From Diphasiastrum complanatum (Eukaryota > Streptophyta > Lycopodiopsida > Lycopodiales > Lycopodiaceae), in NCBI GenBank assembly GCA_029204225.1, contig MU835257.1, forward strand, positions 1-40,571: a stretch of DNA of 40,571 nt. The letters are read 5' to 3'. A program made the translations under genes and the position numbers. Below, one piece after another: positions 31,051-40,571 of the stretch. The notes under the pieces are model-generated. The model saw nothing but the letters and a program-made list of their open reading frames with translations, was not told where the DNA came from and searched no databases. The first letter of the stretch is position 1; each line of letters begins with the position of its first letter.

Positions 31051-31656
31051 GTTCGTTTCTAGGATTGTGTGGGGTTTGGCATCACTTTCACCTTGAGTTA
31101 GGGTTTTTTGGGAGATAGGTGGGCCAACACCCTACTACAGGTTTAATTTTGAGCATTTTGGGAGCCCTGAAGCTTACAAATTGGAGCCCTATGGTGGATT
31201 GCTGGTCTTTGGGCAGCCTTTGAGCATCTGCTACTATCTAGCTTGTTTTTTTTTCTCTTTGCTTGTGTAAATATCAACCTTCCTTAGATTTGCATAAGTG
31301 TTTTTAACTTTTTCAATTTTCTTTTGGATCTGACAATTGCAATGGGTTTCTAGTGGTAGGTCGTTGGTGGAGTGGAGCCTATTACTTTCCTAATCAGTGA
31401 TTTCCTCTTTATTTTGTAGATTGTCAGTTTCAAACTCTTGTTTGCTGGTTTTTGAAGGAAAAGAGTTTGTAGGTTGCTAGAATTCGGCTGTAGAAGATCT
31501 ATGCTATCCAGCTCTCTTAGGACTTCAGGGTAGTCCCTCTGTGTAGTTGGTTTGGGGTGAAAGAAGCTTATTTGTGCTTTGTTTTTTAAGTGCTTTTGTT
31601 GCTGGTTTATGCACAATTTTGCAAGTTGCTTCGCTTTTTCTTGGCTAGTTTTTGCT

Positions 31657-32466
31657 ATGGCATCTTCTAGTGATATTACACATGATTCTTAGAGGATCGA
31701 TGCACTTTTTGCCAAAGTTGATGGCATGGAGTTATGTTATAGCAGATTTTAGAGCAATTGAAGCCTGGTCATGCACCTAAAAGAGTTAGTGGTAGAGGGA
31801 ATTTAGGTGGTGAGCTTGGTTCATCTTGGCAGATAGTGCAAAATGTTGTCCTTTAAGGACTTGAAACCTCGAAAGTTTACAAGTGCAATAGCTGTAAGAA
31901 TCACAGATGAAATGGAAAACTGGTTGCAGAAATGGGAAAAGGCTTTTGGAATGTGTGGCATGACTGATGATTCAAAGATGATTGCTGAAGCTACCTATTG
32001 GTTATAGGAATTGGCACAACGATGGTGGAGGGAAGTTGAAAAAGATGGCCTTGTACCGGATTCCTAGGAGGCATTTCGACAGATGTTTGTACAAAACTGG
32101 GTGCCTCTTGATGAAAAGAATTGAGCCATGCAACAGTGGACATGCCTCAAGCAAGGCAATTGGTCGGTTCAAGAATATGATGATCAATATAGAGAGGCAT
32201 TGCTGAGAATCCCTGAGGAAGTGCCTATGTATCTACAAGTGTTTCATTTTATTGAAGGACTTAGGGAGAGTTTGCAGCCGTTTGGAACTTTGTGCGAAAG
32301 GAGCAAACACATACTCTCCAGAATGCCATTCAGATGGCTATTCACTATGAAGATGGGAAGAAGTCCCATGAACCAGTTGCGAGAACCTTAGGTGGTCAAG
32401 CCCAAGGGGGCCAAATGCCTTGGGGTAAGCACAGATTCAAGAAGTTCAAAGGCCAATGGCATGGGC
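31657..32466 (+). pseudogene. Ty3/Gypsy gag, 5' part
   Basis: Starts MASSSDITHDS at 31657 and has stops throughout. The capsid core is readable: ITDEMENWLQKWEKAFGMCG, a W(L)xELAQRWWREVEK segment, then WSVQEYDDQYREALLRIPEE and HFIEGLRESLQPF, the retrotransposon gag pattern. It runs up to KFKGQWHG at 32466, where the Copia element is inserted. The remainder of gag resumes at 37802. Confidence 0.82.
32462..32466. repeat. target-site duplication TGGGC, left copy
   Basis: TGGGC sits immediately before the Copia 5' LTR and again at 37802-37806 after the 3' LTR, the 5-bp duplication expected of an LTR retrotransposon integrase. Confidence 0.9.
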
Positions 32467-33354
32467 TGAAGAAACAAAATGTTTCGAGCCACAGAGCTTT
32501 GCTAGCTTTTGAATTCGAGCCTGCGGAAATACAAGGGAGCTGCCCACAGGTGAAGACCGTCCCAGTCCATAACCGCCACATAATGGTTTCAACTGAAAGA
32601 CACTTGAAGGCGAAGGCTAGAGTTCGACGACTGAAAGACACTCGAAGGTCGAGGACAGAAGGAGCTCAAAGGGGAAGGCGAAGCCCGAACAAGACACATA
32701 GCCAAACAACTCCCGAAGACCGAAAGGCGGCGGATCTTCATGCTCCAAGTACAAGGGAAATCAAGAAAGTACCAGGAGGACGTCCCCCTCTACGGATGAT
32801 GTTGAAGGCAATCTGAATATCGTTGGAACGTGCTTAATCAGCCGTTCTTGTAATTAGAGATTAGATTAAACCCTTTCTCTCTCCATCTATATAATCAGAT
32901 TGAAGATGAGAGAATCGGTTGAACATCAAGTTGGTTGAATACCAATGTAAGCTAGGCATAGAAGAGCTAGCCGGTGTCCCAAAAGTCCGCTAGTAAGCGA
33001 GACGATCTGATATAGTTCGTGAGAGACATAGTATCTCTCACACCGACGCGCTGTGTGGGTTTGTCACAACATCGCTCTCAAGAAAGAGGATCATTGACTA
33101 TATAGTAGCTGTAATGCACATGTTGAATGATCTCGAATGATTTGATGTTTGATTGTTTTTCTATTCGTAATCATCTGTCTATGCTTAAACAATTAAAAGT
33201 AGGTCAGCTGTGTCTGTCTACACTCTAGAGGATTGTAGATCTGTTCCAGTAGGCAGTAGCCGGCAGACAGAACCGAATTCCATCCGGGTTTCTCAACAGT
33301 GGTATCAGAGCGACCGAAATTCGTGTCACATCGAACCGTTCTGTCCTTTCAATA
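32467..33354 (+). repeat. Copia 5' LTR (888 bp)
   Basis: Starts TGAAGAAACAAAATG. Ends CCTTTCAATA, where the 3' LTR has CCTTTCAACA, so the terminal CA has mutated to TA. Contains a TATA box (CTATATAATC, 32887-32896) and diverged tandem copies of GACTGAAAGACACTCGAAGG. Near its 3' end it carries a primer-binding-site-like sequence (33293-33311). Confidence 0.92.
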
Positions 33355-33368
33355 GTGGTATCAGAGCC
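33355..33368 (+). promoter_or_regulatory. Copia primer-binding site
   Basis: GTGGTATCAGAGCC directly follows the 5' LTR, matching the initiator Met tRNA 3' end complement used by most Copia elements. Confidence 0.88.
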
Positions 33369-33539
33369 GCAGAGGTTAATCAGAGCCTCTTGCTCCTATT
33401 TGAGCTTCTGATATAGTTTCAGAGCTATCAAATCCAGGAGATCGAACATTCAGAGCAGGATCGAGACCAGCAGATGGAAGGAGGCACCAAAGGCAAATGG
33501 AAGAACAAAGGCAAGCCAACACAGTAGAACAACGAAAAG

Positions 33540-34118
33540 AAGACGTGCGTGAGATGCAAATGGGAAGGACACATAGTCGATTCGTGTTGGCTGAACCCGA
33601 AGATCGAATGCATTCATTTCTAGAAGAAAGGTCATGGAGCCATGGACTGTTACCAGAATCCGAGGAACAAACAACCTCAAGGTATACGGGAGAACCACAA
33701 CAGTTCATCCTACGTCGAAGAGCCCAAAAGCTCGAAAATGGGCGAAGAAAGGTCGAACAATGGTAATTTCGAAAGCCTACTGTGTATAGATGTGTGTACA
33801 GCCTCGACATTTGATACGCAAGAGGTCATCCTCGATTCAGGAGCAACCTCTCACTTCATTACATCCAGACGAATAATGTCTGACTTCCGAAGTACAGATC
33901 CATCCAGATACATAGTTCTTGGAGACGGATCAAGACATCAAGTGAACGACATTGGTTCGCTATGGCACAACACAAACGACAAAGACCGACGATTAGACGA
34001 TGTTCTATTCGTGCCCACACTGCAGCAAGACTTGCTCTCAGTTGCAAGAATAGCAGACGCTGGGATGCGTTTTCAAACGAAACATGCAATGTCGTTGATG
34101 CCAGCACCAGCACGCTGA
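33540..34118 (+). pseudogene. Copia gag zinc knuckle and protease
   Basis: CVRCKWEGHIVDSC (CX2CX4HX4C, about 33546-33587) is the nucleocapsid knuckle. After a frame change, EVILDSGATSHFITSRRIMS (about 33820) is the aspartic protease active site, followed by DVLFVPTLQQDLLSVARIAD. The capsid part of gag upstream is missing. Confidence 0.88.
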
Positions 34119-35120
34119 TTACACAAGGAAGACGAAAAGGCAACTTATATCATTTGAAGGTACGCCTACCAGCAGATCAAGCACACCAAGCTCACGAATC
34201 TACAGATGTTCTATGGCACAGAAGGCTATGCTACATGAACTCAATGGCATTGTATCAGGCAAGCCAGCATGGAGCTATCACAAGAGTGCAACGAACTTGA
34301 CAACCTGTGATGCATGCATGAAAGGGAAGATGTCCTAAACTCCCTTCACCAAGGAGTCCTTCAGAACGACAAAGATTCTGGAGCTGGTACATTCGGACAT
34401 CTGCGGACCTTTCGACGTGATTTCAGTAGGTGGCTCGAAATATTACATCACCTTCATTGACGACTACAACAAGTTCGCTAGAGTCTACTTCATTCATAAC
34501 AAATTGGAAGCACTCGACAAGTTCACAGAATACGTGAACTGGGCAGAAAGATGCACATGAAGCAAAGTGAAGCAGATCAGAATTGATCGTGGTGGAGAAT
34601 ACATCTCGAACCACTTCGCTGACTTCTGCAATGATCGAGGAATCCTTCACAGAAGGACTGCATCCTATACACCACAACACAATAGTGTTGCTGAAAGAAA
34701 GAACAAGGTGGAAGCCGCAAGGTGCATGATCGCCTACTCGAAGGCATCAAGAGTGCTATGGGCTGAAGCAGTAGCTACAACCACCTATATCCAGAACAGG
34801 ATAGGAAAATTAGGTGTTCCTCACATGACACCACACGAACTATGGTGGGGTAGAAAGCCCAATCTGACTCATGTTCGGATCTTTGGTTGTGCAGCTTATG
34901 CACAAGTTCCAGACAAGCTTCGAAAGAAGCTCGATGAGAAAGTCGAACAAGGATACCTTGTAGGGTATGACAACCATTCGTCATACTATAGGATCTACAT
35001 GCTAGAGGCGAAGACAGTCAGAGACGTCAAGTTCGACGAGACCAGAACAATGGCCGATGATGATTCAGCCAGCTATGAAGTCTTAGGAAAGCAGTACTAC
35101 AACCTGCCAACCATGACAGA
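34119..35120 (+). pseudogene. Copia GAG-pre-integrase and integrase
   Basis: GNLYHLKVRLPADQ and LWHRRLCYMNSMAL begin the zinc-binding segment, then (after a frame break near 34290) CDACMKGK. The integrase core has HSDICGPFDV (Asp), FIDDYNKFARVYF, KQIRIDRGGEYIS (Asp) and SVAERKNKVE (Glu), so the D-D-E triad is complete. GWGRKPNLTHVRIFGCAAYA-type residues (WWGRKPNLTHVRIFGC) close the domain. A TGA at about 34558 interrupts the core. Confidence 0.9.
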
Positions 35121-35367
35121 GGGAGTAGAACCCGAACACTCAGACGAAGATGTTCGAACCCCACATCAGCTGAGCAACGAATCAGACGAAGAAAGGACAA
35201 CAAGCCTGCCTGCAGCTAGAATAGGCGTAAACCGAAATGGTTCCGGACCTAGCCGAAAAGACAAAGGCAAGGACATTGCAGTACCCGAAGAATCTCCCAG
35301 GAGATCAACAAGAGAACGAAGAGCGCCAGCCAGATTCGTGCCAGGCAGCTCAGCTTCGACATCCGAA

Positions 35368-36180
35368 GTGTTCGAATCCATGAAGAAGAATGAGGTATGG
35401 ACACTGCAGCTAGTACTAGACAAGTGGAAGACAGTGCAATGCAAATGGGTATACAGGCTGAAGTACAGACCGAAAAGAAATGTTTCGAGTTACAAAGCCA
35501 GACTTGTAGCGAAGGGTTTCTCTCCGAAGCACGACATCGACTACACAGACCTTTTCTCTAGTGGCGAAACATGCGTCCTTATGCCTACTGTTTGCATATG
35601 CGGCTGCTTATGACCTCAGGATTCACATAGTCGATGAGAAGACAACATTCTTAATCGCGAATTAGACGAAGAAGTCTACATGGACCAACCTCTGGGTTAC
35701 ATCTGCGAATCACTTCCCACCTATGCCTGCCGAATGCACAGAAGTATCTAAGGATTTGAAGCAATCCGCGCGACAATGGTACAAGAAAAAGGATCATGCC
35801 CTACAATCCTTAGGCTTTGAACCACTGATGGCCGATTCCAATGTTTATATAAGGATCACAGATGGGGAGATCATCATTGTTGCCGTGTATGTGGACGACA
35901 CACTGATACTTTGCAGAAGCGAAGAGCCATTTGCCGAAGTGAAGAGCGACATCTCGAAACATTCGAAATAACAAACCTAGGAGAAGCCAGATGTTATCTA
36001 GGCTTGCAAATCGACCGCGACTATGACGAGGGAAAGCTATACCTTTATCAGTCCAGGTACATCCAGAAGATCCTAGATGATTTCGGGATGACAGATTGCA
36101 AAGGGGCAAACACCTCAATGCTTGCAGGAACAATTTTGACAAACGAAGATTGTTCGAAGACTGACGAAGAAAGGAAATAA
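35368..36180 (+). pseudogene. Copia reverse transcriptase
   Basis: Begins NEVWTLQLVLDKWKTVQCKW then YKARLVAKGFSPKHDIDYTD. A frame change at about 35560 sits inside the palm. The catalytic VYVDDTLILC is at about 35886, and the piece ITNLGEARCYLGLQIDRDYD after 35965 is in another frame. Stops at about 35748 and 36178 also break it. Confidence 0.9.
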
Positions 36181-36839
36181 TGCAGCACATGCCTTACAGG
36201 AGGCTAATTGGATCACTGATGTATCTAGCAGATAACACACGCCTCGACATTGCTTATGCTGTGTTTAGGATGAGCCAGTTCAACACGAACCTAGACTGGA
36301 CACACTGGAAGATTGCCAAGCGAATCCTACAGTACCTTCAGAAGACGAAGGATTTCGGGCTGTGTTACTCTCGCGATGCCGGATTCCAGATGCACTCCTA
36401 CAGCGATGCAAGTTGGGCATCACTCAAGGACGACTGCAAAAGTGTCTCAGGAGGGTGCACCATTGCAGCAAATGCAGCAATTCTTTGGGTCAGCAAGAAG
36501 CAGACCATCACAGCTCAGTCATCCTGCGAAGCAGAATATGTTGCAGCCGCGAAGATGGCCAACGAAATCACATGGCTCAGACAATTTCTCGACGGACTGG
36601 GTAAAACCACCAAAGAGCCTCTAATCTTGCAGATGGACAATACTTTTGCCATACACTTGATGAAGGATCTCGTGTTTCATTCAAGAACGAAACATAATGC
36701 AATCAAATATCATTTGATAAGGGACCTAGTCGCAAGAAACGTGTTGAATACCAGCTTCATTGGAACAAGGTGGATGGTAGCGGACATCTTTACAAAACTT
36801 TTAGACAAGGGGATGTTCGAGAAGCAGAGACAAGTCTAG
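36181..36839 (+). pseudogene. Copia RT connection and RNase H
   Basis: RRLIGSLMYLADNTRLDIAY, then the RNase H motifs SYSDASWASLKDDCKSVSGG, SSCEAEYVAAAK and LQMDNTFAIHLMKD, then HLIRDLVARN and the end WMVADIFTKLLDKGMFE. This last part is open for 219 codons and is the best preserved of the element. Confidence 0.92.
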
Positions 36840-36858
36840 GAATCGTAAAGCTACCACG

Positions 36859-36872
36859 CTTTGAGAGGGAGC
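36859..36872 (+). promoter_or_regulatory. Copia polypurine tract
   Basis: A purine-rich GAGAGGGAG immediately before the 3' LTR, where plus-strand DNA synthesis would be primed. Confidence 0.75.
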
Positions 36873-37801
36873 TGAAGAAACAAAATGTTTCGAGCCACAA
36901 AGCTTTGCTAGCTTTCAAATTCGAGCCTGCGGAAATACAAGGGAGTTGCCCACAGGCGAAGACCGTCCCAGTCCATAACTGCTACATAACGGTTTCAATT
37001 GAAAGACACTCGAAGGCGAAGACCAGATGTTCTCGACGACTGAAAGACACTCGAAGGCGACGGTCAAATGTTCGAGGACCGAAGGAGCTCAAAGGGGAAG
37101 GCGAAGCCCGAACAAGACACACAGCCGAACAACTCCCGAAGACCGAAAGGCGGCGGATCTTCACGCTCCAAGTACAAGGGAAATCAAGAAAGTACCAGGA
37201 GGACGTCCCCCTCTATGGATGATGCTGAAGGCAATCTGAATACCGTTGGAATGTGTTTAATCAGCCGTTCTTGTAATCAAAGATTAGATTAAACCCTTTC
37301 TCTCTCCATCTATATAATCAGATCGAAGATGAGAAAATCGGTTGAACATCAAGTTGGTTGAATACCAATGTAAGCTAGGCATAGAAGAGCTAGCGGATGT
37401 CCCAGAAGTCCGCTGGTAAACGAGACGATCTGATATAGTTCGTGAGAGACATAGTATCTCTCACGCCGACGCGTTGTGTGGGTTTGTCACAACAGCGCTT
37501 TCAAGAAAGAGGATCATTGATAATATAATGCACATGTTGAATGATCTCGAATGCTTTGATGTCTGATTGTTGTCTATTCGTAATCAACTGTTTATTCATC
37601 ATTCCGCATACTGGTTCATCTTGTTGAATGCTTAAACAATTAAAAGTAGGTCAGCAGTGTCTGTCTACACTCTGGAGGATTGTAGATCTCTTCCAGCAGG
37701 CAGTAGCCGGCAGACAGAACTGAATTCCATCCGGGCTTCTCAACAGTGGTATTAGAGCGACCGAAATTCGTGTCGCATCGAACCGTTCTATCCTTTCAAC
37801 A
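36873..37801 (+). repeat. Copia 3' LTR (929 bp)
   Basis: Same start as the 5' LTR and ends CCTTTCAACA. TATA box at 37311-37317. It is about 40 bp longer, mainly from an extra stretch near 37590-37625. In the first 150 bp there are about ten differences from the 5' LTR and all are transitions. It carries the same internal primer-binding-site-like sequence (37740-37758). Confidence 0.92.
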
Positions 37802-38230
37802 TGGGCAAGGACCCTTAAGGGCAAGCTCCAGGTGGCCAAAAAGGTGAAGGGGTTGGTGCTCCGAAACACAAAGGGTTCTATGGGCGGCCTAATGCCCAAG
37901 GGGGGTCAATGCTCTATGTTGTCACCACAGGACCAAGAGAGGGCAAAAAGAGAGAATTTATGCTTTGGATGTTGGTGACAACATCGGTGAAAGGAATGTC
38001 CACGTAACCAAATGAGAACCACTTATAATCTTCAAACAGAGCAGCAACAGCCAATGGAAGTGGAAGAGATCTCGCAAGAAGCTACTCTTGATGTTCTGCG
38101 ATTGATGAATGTTTATGTGGTGCGGAAGGTGGACATGGCTCCTCCGGTGACGTTATCAGAAGCGGCGCAATATGGGTTTCAATTTCCTGACACTTCCTCG
38201 ATGTTATGCATGGACAACTTTGTGGTAGAA
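37802..38230 (+). pseudogene. Ty3/Gypsy gag, 3' part
   Basis: Resumes the gag split at 32466. A Gly/Gln-rich basic stretch (RPNAQGGSML) is followed by a zinc knuckle, ENLCFGCW-QHR-KECPRNQ, with two internal stops, then an acidic PMEVEEISQEATLD segment. The following 38230-38890 is not recognised and has stops. Confidence 0.75.
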
Positions 38231-38356
38231 GTGGAATTGCACTTTTTGCAAAATATGTGTCATTTTCTCACAAATTGGAAGATTTACAAAGATCTTTGTG
38301 TGAAGATTATGCAAATAATAGCTTGATAATTTCACATTTTCATGTACATATGTCAA

Positions 38357-38387
38357 TCACACGTGTGGAGCATGTTCCCACGTGTGA
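38357..38387. repeat. inverted repeat with two G-boxes
   Basis: TCACACGTG and CACGTGTGA are exact inverted copies separated by 13 bp; each holds a CACGTG core. No promoter was identified nearby. Confidence 0.8.
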
Positions 38388-38894
38388 ATAGTCTTAGATG
38401 CATTAGTTCATTTATGTCATAAAATAGCTTTTTTTTGGAATAAATTTTTAATCCATTAACTTAGAGCTTTGGATTTTACAGTTCCAATGCCCACATATAT
38501 GAATTAATGAAATATATGTATTTCGACAGGAGATGATCAACATTTTTCTCACACATGCAAGGTCGTGCCCGCCTCCAACATCAAATGAGGAACAATACCT
38601 TGTTGGATTTTGCTTTTAGAGAATACATAAGTACCTATTTGATGGAGATGTAAAAAGTATAGATATGGAAATATACTTTAAATTTTTGTATAATAACGCC
38701 TTGTGAATACAAAATGGCTTTATAGAAACTCACAAATACCTGGAAACATTTCCATATACATGTACTCTTAAAAAGAGATTTACATTGATATTTGAAAAGA
38801 ATTGTACATCTTCCGGGTCCTCACATAAAACCATTAATTCAACTCTTGTTAAGAAGTTAAAAGTGAGCACACAACCGTCCAAGTACAGTACACA

Positions 38895-39420
38895 GTCGAG
38901 ATGGCTGATGGAAAGGGTACATATATTTGGGACACAAGGGTTTTGAGTGTGCCTTTAACTATTCAGAGTTATTCTAAAGAGTTGGATTTTGAGATAACTC
39001 GTTTGGCACGCTTTGATGTCGTTCTGGGGATGTGTTGGCACACGATGCAGAAGCCTTACATAGCCTAGGATACTCATGTGTATGAGTTTCAGCATTCCAT
39101 CCATGGTGAGCGAGATGTGCCTCGAGGACCACTGGTCTTAGCTACGCAGTGGTGTAAGGTAAGCTGTGAAAGTATGTATGTATGTTTTCTGCTGGATATG
39201 ACTCTCCAACGACTGTCTTACGGGCAGTTGGTCCATATCAGTTCGTTTTTAGTGAGAGTAGCATGTGGCAGGTGCAAGACAATACTTCAGCTAACCTAGA
39301 CCGTGAAATTAGGAGTGCGTTTGTAGATATGTTTACTGATGATTTGCCATCTGCATTACCTCCTAGTAGAAATGTTGAACATAAGATTGAGCTTATAATA
39401 GACCACCTTCTCGATCATCG
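38895..39420 (+). pseudogene. Ty3/Gypsy protease end and RT leader
   Basis: LDFEITRLARFDVVLGMCWH is the C-terminal strand of the Gypsy aspartic protease (DVVLGM motif). After a break, DMFTDDLPSALPPSRNVEHK and IELIIDHL is the conserved leader just before Gypsy RT. Homology stops at about 39420, and RT, RNase H, integrase and the 3' LTR are absent from the window. Confidence 0.8.
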
Positions 39421-39640
39421 CGAAAATTGTGGTAAGGACTCCCTATGAAGGTATGCAGCCCCACTTGATCCTCTAGAACTAACAGATTTAGTCTTAGTAC
39501 GATACACGAAAATTCAAGTGAAGCTTGGAAATACAAATAGCCACCTCTCTTGACTCTCATGAGTCTCCATAAAAAACAACACATCCCCACAATCAGTGAG
39601 ATCTATCAGGTTTGTGCTATTGCTCCACTGATATCATGAC
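39421..39640. other. unassigned sequence
   Basis: Nothing recognised between the Gypsy break and the LINE remnant. Confidence 0.35.
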
Positions 39641-40400
39641 AACTCCCAAAACCTATCCACAATTGATGTGGCTAGGTCCTTGGGGGTGCTCCCTTGCATG
39701 GTGGCCCCAACATCCTATGCCTGGCCACCAAGAACTGACTTCCTATCCATGAAACATGCTCTACCATTACGGAAGGTGACCCATTTGCTAGTGTCTTTGG
39801 CTTTTTGGAAAGCCTTGCAGCGTTTCGCACCTTGTACACTTACAGGTCATTGTCCATAGAAATGTGAGTCAGGTCACTGTCCATAGAAATGTGTGTGCCT
39901 TGCAGCTTAGGCCTTGTCTAAGGACCTCTCGATGGCTCTCCATGGATGTGAATCTAATTATTAGTGCGGCATTATCTTTCTTTATCCTCCAATGTCTCCA
40001 TACTTGAACTTTGGTGGTTAAGAACAATCACAAGAAAATGGTTGCCTTCACTTATTGCATCCTGCGTATTTGGATTGCCACATACATGAATGTGATGTGC
40101 TTTACCTTCCCTCACTTTATCCTTTGAGAGTGTTAGTAAGATTGTTGCCATAGGTGTCTTCTCCATATCTAAGTGATTCTTCACTATGGCTGCCTAAGAT
40201 TTGGTCTCTTCTTTGTGCATGGCAAGCTTTGTCTTGAGGTCGTGGATCTTTGTGGATGTGTTTTCTTGCCTAAGTTCCATGTTTCTCTGTTTCTTGCAAG
40301 TATGCTTCCGTCTTGAGATTCTCGATCTCCTTCTCCATAGTGTCTACATGTGATTCAGTCATCCAGTTACTAGGTTTCCAAGGCAATTGACATTTCATCG
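39641..40400 (-). pseudogene. LINE ORF1 remnant
   Basis: The minus strand retains a coiled-coil piece (KIHDLKTKLAMHKEETKS, then AAIVKNHLDMEKTP), parallel to VEETKSWAALFKKDSG of ORF1 copies 1 and 2. HIHVCGNPN stands in for the IRVRGIPN motif. A C-terminal piece LQGTHISMDSDLTHISMDND parallels LKGTFIFMDDDLTHTQW, with part of it duplicated. Many stops. This is a fourth ORF1 lineage or an old copy. Confidence 0.6.
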
Positions 40401-40571
40401 AACAATAGAGACTCGACTGCAAACACTCCAATAATCTTCTTGTTTTTTATTTCCCAAGAACTTACTTGATTCTCTTTACTTCGAGCTCAAATGCTATCTA
40501 AATTGATGCACTTGAAGCAATAGGTTGCTCTGTCCTACATGTTAGCTTAGTACATAGTTCTTTTGTGTCCA
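40401..40571. other. unassigned window edge
   Basis: Nothing recognised; it may be the 5' part of the LINE remnant to its left. Confidence 0.3.

Larger units (their letters stand above)
32467..37801 (+). mobile_element. Ty1/Copia retrotransposon with both LTRs, gag-deleted
   Basis: A 5.3-kb element inside a Gypsy gag. It has a 5' LTR (32467-33354), primer-binding site, gag zinc knuckle, protease, integrase, RT, RNase H, polypurine tract and 3' LTR (36873-37801), flanked by TGGGC on both sides. Gene order (integrase before RT) is Copia. Only about 190 bp separate the primer-binding site from the zinc knuckle, so most of gag is deleted. Several frame breaks in pol make it non-autonomous. The LTRs differ by many substitutions, so the insertion is not recent. 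Confidence 0.93.

Noticed and set aside
24319-40571. SET-domain exons of the methyltransferase
   Set aside because: I looked for the WGAF, GEYTGE and HSPNPNCYAK-type motifs on the + strand and found none; the GGEYIS at about 34597 belongs to Copia integrase.

Overview
This is nuclear DNA of a land plant. The only host gene I recognise is the 3' half, minus its SET exons, of a plant Polycomb histone H3K27 methyltransferase of the Enhancer-of-zeste class (CLF/SWN type), on the + strand. Four exons can be placed by splice sites and reading frame: 7825-7981, 8100-8320, 22940-23071 and 24228-24318. They encode the end of the second SANT-like segment, the basic linker, both CXC cysteine repeats and the first residues leading into the SET domain. 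The intron that cuts the CXC region is 14.6 kb long, and the next one runs more than 16 kb to the window edge with no SET exon found. Very long, transposon-filled introns and heavily decayed elements point to a large-genome plant (a fern, gymnosperm or similar), but the species is not determinable from the sequence.

Layout. 1-1560: unrecognised sequence with a perfect 120-bp tandem duplication. 1565-4150: head-to-tail pieces of non-LTR retrotransposons (LINEs, minus strand) separated by long (GA/CT)n tracts. 4880-6340: minus-strand Ty1/Copia pol remnant. 6340-7824: unassigned, presumably an intron of the host gene. 7825-8320: host exons. 8321-22939: intron holding an LTR-like segment, a hAT terminus, a LINE scrap, hAT copy A (10125-14590, +), a near-complete LINE body (14591-18615, -), further LINE ORF1 fragments with (GA)n tracts (18616-20605) and a Copia protease scrap (20976-21320, -). 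22940-24318: two host exons, with a 350-bp hAT MITE and its 8-bp target duplication in the intron between them. 24637-28920: hAT copy B (-). 29740-30035: Copia scrap. About 30040-39430: a decayed Ty3/Gypsy element whose gag is split by a complete Copia element with both LTRs (32467-37801; target duplication TGGGC). 39640-40400: another LINE ORF1 remnant.

Three points go beyond routine transposon annotation. (1) hAT copies A and B are about 3.75-kb inverted repeats lying in the two introns that flank exons 22940-23071 and 24228-24318, an arrangement that could make long double-stranded RNA or promote skipping or circularisation of the exons carrying CXC2. (2) LINE pieces here repeatedly begin at a CT tract that, where recognisable, follows a LINE 3' end (small hairpin plus AATAAAG). 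This suggests a CT-tailed or CT-targeting LINE lineage. (3) The Copia LTR carries an extra copy of its own primer-binding-site sequence just inside its 3' end.

Both hAT transposase copies are broken, but they share one seven-exon gene structure (BED finger, DUF659, hAT C-terminal dimerisation region). Together with the MITE and an isolated terminus, they define a family with TIRs close to CATAGTTGCA and terminal blocks of GATCGCGATC-type palindromes.
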